The translations under genes were made by a program, and so were the position numbers. From the NCBI GenBank assembly GCA_030018895.1, contig JASEHM010000016.1, forward strand, positions 1 through 9,824: 9,824 bases of DNA, given 5' to 3'. This document shows positions 1 through 6,584 of this stretch, one piece after another. Each line of letters starts with the position of its first letter. Position 1 is the stretch's first letter. A model generated the notes under the pieces. It did no database searches and was not told the origin of the DNA. It saw only the letters and a program-made list of their open reading frames with translations. This DNA is from Candidatus Omnitrophota bacterium (GTDB lineage: Bacteria > Omnitrophota > Gorgyraeia > Gygaellales > Profunditerraquicolaceae).

Positions 1-3000
1 GCGCATTTTTGCCAGGCGCCTTAAAGAACTTGTTAGTTCTTCAATACTCTCCTCTTCTCTTTTTACTATTTCTTCAGGCGCTTTTTTAAGAAATTCAGGA
101 TTTTTTATCCTTTGTTCTTTTGAGTTTTTGTGTTTTTCCATCTCATTTATCTTTTTGTTTATTTTATCCCTTTCTTTATTAATATCAAGCAGGCCGCTAA
201 AATGCAGATATAAATCAATGTCTCCGGTTACAGCGCTGATTGCGGCAATTGGCCTTACTTTTGAGGTAAGGAGTTTTAATGCTTCTAATTTAGCCAGATT
301 TGCAATTAAATCTGTATTATCTTCAATTAATTTATATTTAGGTTTAGTATGGGGATAAACAGAGATAATAACCTTTTGATCAGGCTTTAAATCAATGGAA
401 CTGCGTAAATTCCTTATCTCTTTAATTACATCAAATAAAACCTGTGCCTGTTTTTCTATTTTTTTATCAATCATCTGCTCCTGTATATGCGGCCAGGATT
501 GAATCATTATGCTTTCTTTGCTCTCTTTTTCTTGCTCTTTGCTTTTTTTCAATGCCTGCCAGATTTCTTCTGTAATAAAGGGCATAAAAGGATGCAGCGC
601 TCTTAAAGATTTTTCAAGGACACTATGCATTACAATCTGCGTATTTTTATTCTCTTCACTTTGCTCTTTGTTAACCATGATTGGTTTAGCTAATTCTAAA
701 TACCAATCGCAGAATTCATGCCAAAAAAAAGCATATAGGCTATTAGCAGCCTCGTTAAACTTATATGCCTCTAAATATTTAGTTGCTTCTTTTAATGTTG
801 AATAGAACCTGCTTAGTATCCAGCGGTTTATGAAGCCTAAGTCCTCTTTTTTGAAAAACGCGCATAAATCAGTGCTGGTTCCTGTTGTTTCCTCTAGGTT
901 CATGAGGATAAACCTAGAGGCATTCCAGATTTTGTTTGCAAAATTTCTTCCCTGTTCAAACCTTTCTTTGGATAAAAATACGTCTTGGCCCTGGCTAGTT
1001 ATTGATATAAGGCTAAAACGCATGGCATCTGTGCCGTACTCATTTATTATCTCTAAAGGGTCAATAATATTGCCTAAAGACTTAGACATCTTTTTTCCTT
1101 CTATGTCACGCACAGTGCCATGTATGTATACGTCCTTAAAAGGGATTTCCTTCATAAATTCGAATCCTGCCATAATCATGCGCGCTACCCAGAAAAAGAT
1201 TATTTCCGGAGCAGTAACTAAGACAGAAGTAGGGTAAAAGTATGCTAGTTCATCGGTTAGCCGGTGAGCCGATGAGCCGGTGAGCCGATGAGCCGATTCA
1301 TCGGCACACCGGCTCATCGAAAATGGCCAACCAAATGTCGCAAAAGGCCAGAGCCAGGAAGAAAACCAGGTGTCTAAGACATCTTCGTCTTGATAAATAT
1401 CAACAGAGCCGCAAACAGGGCATTTATCTGGCTTGGCTGCAGAAACAATTATACCTTCATCTACTTTTGATGGTTCGACTTCGTCCCTCGATAAACTCGG
1501 GACTTCGCTCACCATCGACCCTGAGTGTAATCGAAGGGTTGACTTTTGAATCCCTGTTTCTTGGCAATTTTTACAATAATAAACAGGGATTCTGTGCCCC
1601 CACCAGATTTGTCTTGAAATGCACCAGTCCTGAATATTCTCCATCCAGTTCAGGTAAACCTTCATCCAGCGGGAAGGATAGAATTTGATTTTTCCTTTTT
1701 TTACTGCCTCAATTGCCGGTTCAGCCAAGGGCTTCATTTTTACGAACCACTGTTTAGATAAATATGGTTCAATTATGGTATGACAGCGGTAGCAGTGGCC
1801 TGCAGATAAGGGATGCGGCTGGACTTTTTCTAAGCAGCCGAGTTCTTTTAAATCTTCTAAAATAACCTCCCTTGCTTTGAATCTATCCATTCCATTATAA
1901 TCGCCTGCGTTTAAGTTTAGCCGGCCATCAGGATGCATAATATTTATGAATTCTAACCCATGTTTCTTAGCTAACTCATAATCATTTGGGTCATGGGCCG
2001 GGGTAACCTTTACTGCGCCTGTGCCAAAATCCATATCTATCATTTCATCAGCAATTATTTTTATTTCTCGGTTTATTAGAGGCAGAATCAGGGTTTTGCC
2101 GATAAGTTTTTTGTATTTTTTATCTTTAGGATTGACTGCTACTGCAGTATCGCCTAACATTGTCTCTGGCCGGGTTGTTGCGACAATAATATAGTCGTTA
2201 GCTGTTGGCTGCTGGCCAATAGAATGATTTTGTAATAGTTCAGCTTCCGGAAGTTTTCGCTTCCCGTTTTTGTCATGCCCGTGAAAACGAGCATCTATTC
2301 TGTCATACCCTCTCTGGATTCCCGCGGAGTTTACCCCCGTGAAAACGGGGGCGGGAATGACACCCTGATTTACTTCTGAACGCTGAACTGTTGCATGATT
2401 TTTGGCAAAAGGATATCTTAAATAATACAGATTTCCTTGTATTTGGCAATGCGGCGCCTCTTCATCTGAGAGTGCGGTTTGACAGCGCGGGCACCAATTA
2501 ATAATATAGCTCCCTTGATAAATTAGGCCTTTTTTATAAAGCCTAATAAAGGCCTCTATAATTGCTTTTGAGTATTCTTTATCCATTGTAAACCTCCTGC
2601 GAGGCCAGTCGCAGGAGGCGCCTATTTTTTTTAGCTGATGTATAATGGTTGAGCCGTATTCTTCTTTCCAAAGCCAGACCTTTTCTAAGAATTTTTCTCT
2701 GCCTAAATCTTGTCTTTTTAGGCCTTCCTTGGCAATTGCCTTTTCTACTACATTTTGAGTAGCAATCCCTGCATGGTCGGTCCCAGGCATCCAAAGGGCC
2801 TCTTCCCCTTTCATCCGATGATACCGGATAAGGATGTCCTGGAGGGTATTATTTAAGGCATGCCCTATATGCAGTATTCCGGTAACATTAGGCGGAGGAA
2901 TAACTATGCAGAATGGTTTTTTAGCAGGATTTGGATTTGCTGAAAAAAAATTTTCTTTTTCCCAGAATTTATACCATTTATCTTCGGTTTCTTTCGGATT

Positions 3001-3024
3001 ATAACGGGATGGAATTTCGCTCAT
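1..3024 (-). CDS. valS: Valyl-tRNA synthetase (3' end off window), with three in-frame repeat insertions
   Basis: Class Ia aminoacyl-tRNA synthetase that charges tRNA-Val in the cytoplasm and edits misactivated threonine. I followed the frame by hand from the ATG at 3024 to position 1: 1008 codons with no stop. Seen in order: N-terminus SRYNPKETEDKWYKFW, typical of ValRS and fixing the start; PPPNVTG then HIGH at residues 52-55; NWCPRCQTALSDEE; editing-domain motifs ATTRPETMLGDTAVAVNP and GTGAVKVTPAHDPND; GHCYRC; ISRQIWWGHRIPVYYC; CxxC pairs at 484-487 and 535-538; LDTWFSSWLWPF; KMSKS at 645-649; the anticodon-binding domain; and the C-terminal coiled coil (from about residue 949, NPEFLKKAPEEIVKREEE). 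Only some tens of residues should be missing. The family is usually about 860-950 residues; the excess comes from insertions at about residues 209-275, 489-523 and 569-590. It lies 27 nt downstream of the small ORF. Confidence 0.96.
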   Translation of the reverse strand, partial: MSEIPSRYNPKETEDKWYKFWEKENFFSANPNPAKKPFCIVIPPPNVTGILHIGHALNNTLQDILIRYHRMKGEEALWMPGTDHAGIATQNVVEKAIAKEGLKRQDLGREKFLEKVWLWKEEYGSTIIHQLKKIGASCDWPRRRFTMDKEYSKAIIEAFIRLYKKGLIYQGSYIINWCPRCQTALSDEEAPHCQIQGNLYYLRYPFAKNHATVQRSEVNQGVIPAPVFTGVNSAGIQRGYDRIDARFHGHDKNGKRKLPEAELLQNHSIGQQPTANDYIIVATTRPETMLGDTAVAVNPKDKKYKKLIGKTLILPLINREIKIIADEMIDMDFGTGAVKVTPAHDPNDYELAKKHGLEFINIMHPDGRLNLNAGDYNGMDRFKAREVILEDLKELGCLEKVQPHPLSAGHCYRCHTIIEPYLSKQWFVKMKPLAEPAIEAVKKGKIKFYPSRWMKVYLNWMENIQDWCISRQIWWGHRIPVYYCKNCQETGIQKSTLRLHSGSMVSEVPSLSRDEVEPSKVDEGIIVSAAKPDKCPVCGSVDIYQDEDVLDTWFSSWLWPFATFGWPFSMSRCADESAHRLTGSSAHRLTDELAYFYPTSVLVTAPEIIFFWVARMIMAGFEFMKEIPFKDVYIHGTVRDIEGKKMSKSLGNIIDPLEIINEYGTDAMRFSLISITSQGQDVFLSKERFEQGRNFANKIWNASRFILMNLEETTGTSTDLCAFFKKEDLGFINRWILSRFYSTLKEATKYLEAYKFNEAANSLYAFFWHEFCDWYLELAKPIMVNKEQSEENKNTQIVMHSVLEKSLRALHPFMPFITEEIWQALKKSKEQEKESKESIMIQSWPHIQEQMIDKKIEKQAQVLFDVIKEIRNLRSSIDLKPDQKVIISVYPHTKPKYKLIEDNTDLIANLAKLEALKLLTSKVRPIAAISAVTGDIDLYLHFSGLLDINKERDKINKKINEMEKHKNSKEQRIKNPEFLKKAPEEIVKREEESIEELTSSLRRLAKMR
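1249..1320. repeat. In-frame tandem and palindromic repeat inside valS (insertion 3)
   Basis: A 16-bp unit, CCGGTGAGCCGATGAG, occurs twice exactly at 1261-1276 and 1277-1292. The segment also folds on itself. CGATGAGCCGGTG (1270-1282) pairs perfectly with CACCGGCTCATCG (1307-1319), and inside that CCGATGA (1285-1291) pairs with TCATCGG (1298-1304) around a 6-nt loop. In the valS frame it adds about 22 residues including SAHRLT twice (SAHRLTGSSAHRLT). It lies between the conserved ValRS blocks WPFATFGWP and YFYPTSVLVT, where homologues have only a few linker residues. Confidence 0.9.
1474..1540. repeat. In-frame palindromic repeat inside valS (insertion 2)
   Basis: Repeat of the TTCGACTTCG / CTCAGGGT style, containing GTCCC (1483-1487) opposite GGGAC (1499-1503) and, on the minus strand, CCCTTCGATTACACTCAGGG followed by GAGCGAAGTC. 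It gives about 35 additional ValRS residues (489-523) between the two CxxC motifs of the zinc-binding module, YYCKNC and CPVCGS. The bases CAGGGTC and ACTTCG also occur in the lysC-cimA spacer near 5316-5330, so both may belong to one dispersed family. Confidence 0.8.
2272..2361. repeat. In-frame GTCAT-CCCGC palindromic repeat inside valS (insertion 1)
   Basis: Composite palindrome starting GTCATGCCCGTG and ending GCGGGAATGAC. ATTCCCGC (2318-2325) pairs with GCGGGAAT (2351-2358), and CCCCCGT (2334-2340) forms a perfect 7-bp stem with ACGGGGG (2345-2351) around GAAA. It also holds an internal GTCATACCC start at about 2302, suggesting one element nested in or joined to another. It is the same style as the repeat at 7812-7883. 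The wider insertion, 2200-2400, adds about 67 residues (209-275) between YLRYPFAK and NDYIIVATTRPET, where ValRS normally has a short turn leading into the editing domain. Confidence 0.88.
2593..2618. repeat. Perfect 10-bp hairpin in the conserved GAS-DW segment of valS
   Basis: CCTCCTGCGA (2593-2602), a 6-base loop, then TCGCAGGAGG (2609-2618): a perfect 10-bp inverted repeat. In frame it encodes part of GASCDWPRRRFTMD. The family consensus as I know it is close to DWSRERFTMD, so a Ser and a Glu are replaced by Pro and Arg exactly where the palindrome lies. This could be a short palindromic insertion or conversion, or chance. Confidence 0.6.
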
Positions 3025-3040
3025 AATTTGTTATTTAAAA

Positions 3041-3046
3041 CTCCTT
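3041..3046 (-). promoter_or_regulatory. Shine-Dalgarno for valS at unusually long spacing
   Basis: AAGGAG on the minus strand lies 16 nt before the valS ATG, longer than the usual 5-9 nt. No in-frame ATG, GTG or TTG is closer: the codons before the ATG are TAA, CAA, ATT. The family-typical N-terminus supports the ATG at 3024, so the spacing is odd rather than the start wrong. Confidence 0.5.
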
Positions 3047-3051
3047 CTTTT

Positions 3052-3225
3052 TCAAATCTCTCCTCTGCGAAATTTATCCTGAAGCTCAATGATTCTTTTA
3101 GGATATGCCTTTCTTAAGAGATTAAGTTGGTATAACCAAAGCAGCCTTTTTTCGATAGGCGTTTTCTGATACTCGCGTATCATTTTTTGGCTCACAAAAT
3201 AACTAAAGCCTCGTCTATTCCTCAT
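3052..3225 (-). CDS. 57-residue protein of unknown function, partner of the nucleotidyltransferase
   Basis: Small ORF from ATG at 3225 to TGA at 3054-3052. The start overlaps the stop of the upstream nucleotidyltransferase as ATGA, and there is no good Shine-Dalgarno of its own, which points to translational coupling. The product is basic and mostly helical in character: MRNRRGFSYFVSQKMIREYQ, then KTPIEKRLLWLYQLNLLRKA, then YPKRIIELQDKFRRGEI. No signal peptide or membrane segment is visible. The phrase EYQKTPIEKRLLWLYQLN followed by a KFRRGEI tail resembles, from memory, short ORFs beside AbiEii- or DUF6036-like nucleotidyltransferases; this is an impression, not a search result. A two-gene toxin-antitoxin-like module is possible. 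The valS Shine-Dalgarno begins just downstream of its stop. Confidence 0.72.
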   Translation of the reverse strand: MRNRRGFSYFVSQKMIREYQKTPIEKRLLWLYQLNLLRKAYPKRIIELQDKFRRGEI

Positions 3226-3707
3226 TTTAATAATTTCTTAAGATGGCTGATATCAGATTTATCCTGCTGCCTATTTGATTTGCTTTTCATCAAAATAAGG
3301 TCATCAATCATAATAGTCGGAATAGCTATGTTATAAAATCTTACATTTTTGGCGCCCTTTATTGCCTTATTATAATCTATCGGTGTATCGATTATTATAT
3401 CAATTTCTTGTATTGCCCAGGCAGGATTTACTAAATTAAATGCTTTCATATTTTTATTTTTTATCCAGCCTTCTCTTTTATCTTTATCAGCAAAATCCAT
3501 AATATCAACAGGGATGCGCGGCTTAAACCCCCATTTTTTTAATAGGGTTAAGAATCTTTGCAAATTTTTATCTTTTAAAGAGACAAGTAAATCAATATCG
3601 TAAGTTGCGCGGGGGATCCCCAGAAAATTTACCGCCATACCACCTACAACGATATATTTAATTTTCTTTGCATTAAACTCTTTAAAAATTCCTAAATAAT
3701 CAAGCAT
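3222..3707 (-). CDS. Small nucleotidyltransferase (AbiEii/DUF6036-like fold)
   Basis: 161 residues with the polymerase-beta-type nucleotidyltransferase signature: GG at residues 22-23 in YIVVGGMAVNFLGIPRATYD, followed by D37-x-D39 in DIDLLV, and a likely third carboxylate at D103 in IQEIDIIID. The C-terminal region (DLILMKSKSNRQQDKSDISH) matches the usual end of this group, where a conserved MK-x-R-x-D-x-D helix closes the domain. Such proteins transfer a nucleotide from NTP to a target that cannot be named here; some relatives are toxins of abortive-infection or toxin-antitoxin pairs. The start overlaps the end of cimA by 8 nt and the stop overlaps the next ORF by 4 nt, so it is embedded in a housekeeping operon. 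The Shine-Dalgarno is weak (AAAAGAT). Confidence 0.85.
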   Translation of the reverse strand: MLDYLGIFKEFNAKKIKYIVVGGMAVNFLGIPRATYDIDLLVSLKDKNLQRFLTLLKKWGFKPRIPVDIMDFADKDKREGWIKNKNMKAFNLVNPAWAIQEIDIIIDTPIDYNKAIKGAKNVRFYNIAIPTIMIDDLILMKSKSNRQQDKSDISHLKKLLK

Positions 3708-5271
3708 TAGTTTTATCTTTTAATAATTTGTATTCAACGCTGTCTACCAGCGCCTGCCAGCTGGCTTCGATAATATTTTCGTGAACGCCGATTGTGCTCC
3801 AGGTATCTGTTTCGTCTTGAGATTGGATTAAAACCCTAACCCTTGCTGCTGTGCCTGCTTTTTCATCCAATACCCGCACCTTAAAATCCGAAAGATGCAT
3901 TTTAGAAAGCGCCGGATAGAAATCTTTTAGCGCCTTGCGCAAGGCATTGTCTAAGGCATTTACCGGGCCGTCGCCTTCTGCGGCAGTATGTTCTTTTGCG
4001 CCTTTTACCCTTAATTTAATAATTGCCTCTGAAGTAATTTTTTTATCTAACTGTTTTTCTACTACTACACGGAAACCTTCTAGGTCAAAAAACCTTTTGT
4101 ATTTTTTTAATGCCCTTTTCATTAGCAGTTCAAAACTGGCCTCTGCTGCCTCAAAATGATACCCCTGATTTTCAAGGGTCTGGATTAGTTTTAGGACTTT
4201 TTTTGTTTTGGGGTCTTCTTTGCTTAAATTTAATTCTAAGTTCCTGGCGTGGATTAATATCCCGGTTTTACCCGCTAACTCAGAAACCAAAATCCTGCGC
4301 CGGTTTCCTACTAGGCCAGGATCAATATGTTCATAAGTTTTCGGGTTTTTCATTACCGCATTAATATGCACCCCGCCTTTATGCGCAAATGCAGAGGCTC
4401 CTGTATAGGGTTGATTCGTCAGTTGTTTCATATTGCTTATTTCGCTGACAAAATGCGAAACGCGTGTTAAGTCTTTTAGCTTACTGCTGTCAATACAATC
4501 TGAGTTCAATTTTATTTTTAAGTTTCCGATAATCGGGATTAAGTCCGCATTTCCGCATCTTTCGCCATATCCGTTAATTGTGCCTTGCACCATATCTGCC
4601 CCGCTTTGGATTGCGGCGATAGAGTTTGCCACTGCCAGGCCAGCGTCATTATGGCAATGGATGCCAAGCCAGATTTTTATTTGCGGCCGGATTTCTTCGG
4701 TAATTTTTGCAATTTCAGAAGTAAGGGTTCCGCCATTTGTATCGCATAAGACAATTGCCTTAGCGCCTGAGCCTTGCGCGGCAAGGAGGCAGTTTATGCT
4801 GTATTCCTTATTTGCTTTATAGGCGTCAAAAAAATGCTCTGCGTCGTAGAATACTAAAAGGCCATTAGAAACAAGAAACCCTATAGAGTCTTTAATCATA
4901 TTTAAGTTTTCTAAAAGCGTAGTTTTTAAAACATCTGTAATGTGCAGATCCCAGGTTTTTCCAAAGATAGTTACGACCTTTGCCCCTGATTTTATAATAG
5001 CTTTAAGATTACTGTCATTTGCGGCCTTAGTGTTAGCTTTTCTGGTTGAGCCAAAAGCTGTTAGTCGAGCATTTTTAAGGCGGGTTTTAGCCATTTTCTG
5101 AAAAAACTCCATATCTTTAGGATTAGAGCCTGGCCAGCCTCCTTCAATATACGGAATTCCTAATTTGTCTAATTCTTTTGCAATGCCAATTTTGTCCGTA
5201 ACAGAATAAGAAATTCCTTCTCCCTGGCTGCCATCGCGTAAGGTGGTATCGTATAGGATTACTTTTGGCAT
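3700..5271 (-). CDS. cimA: (R)-citramalate synthase
   Basis: Condenses pyruvate with acetyl-CoA to (R)-citramalate, the first step of the threonine-independent route to 2-oxobutyrate and isoleucine. 523 residues, the usual length. The HMGL-like TIM barrel starts with LYDTTLRDGSQGEGISYS (residues 6-23), where the CimA type has GEG rather than the PGV common in isopropylmalate synthases. Metal and active-site residues include the D in DTTLRDG, H205 and H207 in GIHCHNDAG, and GERCGNADL (236-244). AFAHKGGVH (295-303) marks the linker, and the C-terminal LeuA-type allosteric domain spans roughly 395-515. A citramalate rather than isopropylmalate role is inferred from EGGWPGSNPKD and overall likeness to the CimA subfamily. 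Feedback by isoleucine is typical but not visible here. Confidence 0.93.
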   Translation of the reverse strand: MPKVILYDTTLRDGSQGEGISYSVTDKIGIAKELDKLGIPYIEGGWPGSNPKDMEFFQKMAKTRLKNARLTAFGSTRKANTKAANDSNLKAIIKSGAKVVTIFGKTWDLHITDVLKTTLLENLNMIKDSIGFLVSNGLLVFYDAEHFFDAYKANKEYSINCLLAAQGSGAKAIVLCDTNGGTLTSEIAKITEEIRPQIKIWLGIHCHNDAGLAVANSIAAIQSGADMVQGTINGYGERCGNADLIPIIGNLKIKLNSDCIDSSKLKDLTRVSHFVSEISNMKQLTNQPYTGASAFAHKGGVHINAVMKNPKTYEHIDPGLVGNRRRILVSELAGKTGILIHARNLELNLSKEDPKTKKVLKLIQTLENQGYHFEAAEASFELLMKRALKKYKRFFDLEGFRVVVEKQLDKKITSEAIIKLRVKGAKEHTAAEGDGPVNALDNALRKALKDFYPALSKMHLSDFKVRVLDEKAGTAARVRVLIQSQDETDTWSTIGVHENIIEASWQALVDSVEYKLLKDKTNA

Positions 5272-5278
5272 ATTTTTG

Positions 5279-5284
5279 CTCCTT
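5279..5284 (-). promoter_or_regulatory. Shine-Dalgarno of cimA
   Basis: AAGGAG on the minus strand, 7 nt before the cimA ATG at 5271. It is one of the two strongest sites in the window and confirms the start, which also matches the family N-terminus (LYDTTLRDG). Confidence 0.85.
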
Positions 5285-5306
5285 GTTTTATAGAGATCTT
5301 TCCCCC

Positions 5307-5333
5307 TTCCCTTTCACTTCGTTCAGGGTCAGG
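5307..5333. repeat. Dispersed CTTCG-TTCAGGGTC repeat fragment in the lysC-cimA spacer
   Basis: TTTCACTTCGTTCAGGGTCA on the plus strand, followed by GG. It is the same style as the insertion at 1474-1540 in valS, sharing ACTTCG and CAGGGTC. It abuts the perfect-arm palindrome at 5334-5367, and together they fill most of the 92-nt spacer. No coding potential. Confidence 0.6.
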
Positions 5334-5367
5334 ATGATGGGCCGGGAAAATTTTTCCGGCCCATCAT
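5334..5367. repeat. 17-bp palindrome overlapping the lysC stop codon
   Basis: ATGATGGGCCGGGAAAA (5334-5350) and TTTTTCCGGCCCATCAT (5351-5367) are inverted copies with one mismatch and no spacer. The lysC stop (5366-5364) lies inside the right arm. In the mRNA it would form a strong hairpin, but what follows on the minus strand is CCTGACCC rather than a U-run, so it is not a canonical intrinsic terminator. It could act as an mRNA-stability or attenuation element, or be another mobile palindrome. Confidence 0.75.
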
Positions 5368-6584
5368 TTACCTAATTCAAACTTCTCATGCAGCGCTTTT
5401 ACTGCTGTTTCAACAAGTTTCTTTTTTATGATACAGGAGATACTTATGTCTGAGGTTGAAATCATTTCAATATTAATCTTGTTTTCTGCTAATACCTCAA
5501 ACATTTTAGTTGCTACGCCAAAATGAGATTTCATCCCCACGCCTATTATTGAGATGCGGGCGATATCTTTATCTAGTATAACCTCTCCTGTTGAGATCTT
5601 TTTGGCAGCCTTATTTGTGTATCGGACTGCCTTAAGCGCTTCAGATAAGGCAACAGTAAAAGAGATATCGGTTTTACGCGTGTGGCTGACATTTTGTACA
5701 ATCATATCAACGCTGATTCCGTTGTTTGAGAGTTCTTTAAATATTTCTGCTGCTGCTCCGGGCTGATCAGGCACATCGCAGATTGTAATCTTTGCCTCGT
5801 TTTTGTTTAGGGTTACGCCGCTGACAATTACCTCTTCCATTCTCTTGACCTCCTTGATTATCATTGTGCCTTCTTTTCTGGAAAAAGATGAGCGTACATG
5901 TATAGGTACATTGAATTTTTTAGCTACCTCAATAGAACGGACCTGCATTACCTGGGCGCCTAAAGAGGCCATTTCAAGCATTTCATCATAGGTGATCTCG
6001 TCTATCTTTTTTGCCTTTGGTTCTATGCGGGGATCAGTTGTATAAATGCCCTCTACATCAGTATAAATTTCGCATTCAGAAGCCGCTAATTCTTTAGCTA
6101 AAGCCACTGCAGTTAAATCTGAGCCGCCCCTGCCTAAGGTGGTAATATCCTGGGTTAGGGTAACCCCTTGGAATCCGGCGACAATAACACATCTGCCTTT
6201 TTTTAATTCTTCCTGTATTTTATCCGCATTTATTTTTATAATCCGGGCGCGCATGTGGCTGGTGTCAGTAATAATTCCGACTTGCGCGCCGGTAAAAGAG
6301 ATGGCCTCAAATCCTAATTTGTGTATTGCCATAGCTAAGAGCGCCACAGAGATTTGTTCTCCTGTAGAAAGGAGCATATCCATTTCACGTTCCGACGGCG
6401 CAGGGTTAATTTTATTTGCTAATTCAATCAGCTCATCAGTTGTATCGCCTAAGGCAGAGACAACTACGACTAAGTTATACCCTTTTTTTTTGTAATCTAC
6501 GACCCGTTTGGCGACATTCTGTATACATTCAACATTAGCCACGGATGAACCGCCGAATTTTTGCACAATCAGCTTCTTGGGCAT
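5364..6584 (-). CDS. lysC: Aspartate kinase (alpha subunit, probably also beta from an internal start)
   Basis: Phosphorylates L-aspartate to 4-phospho-aspartate, the committed step to lysine, threonine and methionine. 406 residues, close to the roughly 400-410 of the Bacillus/Corynebacterium type. The amino-acid kinase domain covers about 1-240: KFGGSSVA (9-16), LLSTGEQIS (71-79), TTLGRGGSD (148-156) and SLGAQVMQVRSIEVAKKF. Two ACT regulatory domains follow, one from about 262 (KNEAKITICDVPDQPG) and one from about 342 (ARISIIGVGM). There is no fused homoserine dehydrogenase. It overlaps the end of apgM by 16 nt and has AAAGGAG just before its ATG. ACT domains imply feedback control by lysine and/or threonine; which one cannot be read from the sequence. 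Met249 has its own ribosome binding site. Confidence 0.96.
   Translation of the reverse strand: MPKKLIVQKFGGSSVANVECIQNVAKRVVDYKKKGYNLVVVVSALGDTTDELIELANKINPAPSEREMDMLLSTGEQISVALLAMAIHKLGFEAISFTGAQVGIITDTSHMRARIIKINADKIQEELKKGRCVIVAGFQGVTLTQDITTLGRGGSDLTAVALAKELAASECEIYTDVEGIYTTDPRIEPKAKKIDEITYDEMLEMASLGAQVMQVRSIEVAKKFNVPIHVRSSFSRKEGTMIIKEVKRMEEVIVSGVTLNKNEAKITICDVPDQPGAAAEIFKELSNNGISVDMIVQNVSHTRKTDISFTVALSEALKAVRYTNKAAKKISTGEVILDKDIARISIIGVGMKSHFGVATKMFEVLAENKINIEMISTSDISISCIIKKKLVETAVKALHEKFELGK
5838..5855 (-). promoter_or_regulatory. Internal ribosome binding site and ATG for the aspartokinase beta subunit
   Basis: On the minus strand AAGGAGGT (5855-5848) is followed by 7 nt and an in-frame ATG at 5840-5838, codon 249 of lysC. 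Initiation here would give a 158-residue ACT-domain-only protein ending at 5364, beginning MEEVIVSGVTLN. In Bacillus and Corynebacterium aspartokinases an equivalent internal start (near codon 246-250) gives the beta subunit of an alpha2beta2 enzyme. This is the best Shine-Dalgarno in the whole window, better than that of lysC itself. Confidence 0.75.

Noticed and set aside
1249..1320. CRISPR-like array
   Set aside because: Only two exact 16-bp units directly adjoining, no spacers, inside a coding frame.
1323..1688. 121-residue plus-strand ORF and the other plus-strand ORFs across the window
   Set aside because: All lie antisense to well-supported genes, lack recognisable motifs and good ribosome binding sites.
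2579..2794. 71-residue minus-strand ORF inside valS
   Set aside because: It is an alternative frame of a region with clear ValRS motifs (WMPGTDHAGIATQNVVEKAI) in the main frame; its Arg/Cys-rich product looks like a shadow.
3025..3051. T-box riboswitch upstream of valS
   Set aside because: Only 27 nt separate valS from the preceding ORF; there is no room for a T-box leader or its AGGUGGNACCGCG-type motif.
3222..3707. MNT-HEPN toxin-antitoxin pair
   Set aside because: The nucleotidyltransferase is not the short GSFARG-type MNT protein, and the 57-residue partner lacks a HEPN RxxxxH motif and is too small.
5334..5367. Intrinsic terminator after lysC
   Set aside because: Strong hairpin, but no U-run follows it in the direction of transcription, and cimA continues the operon.
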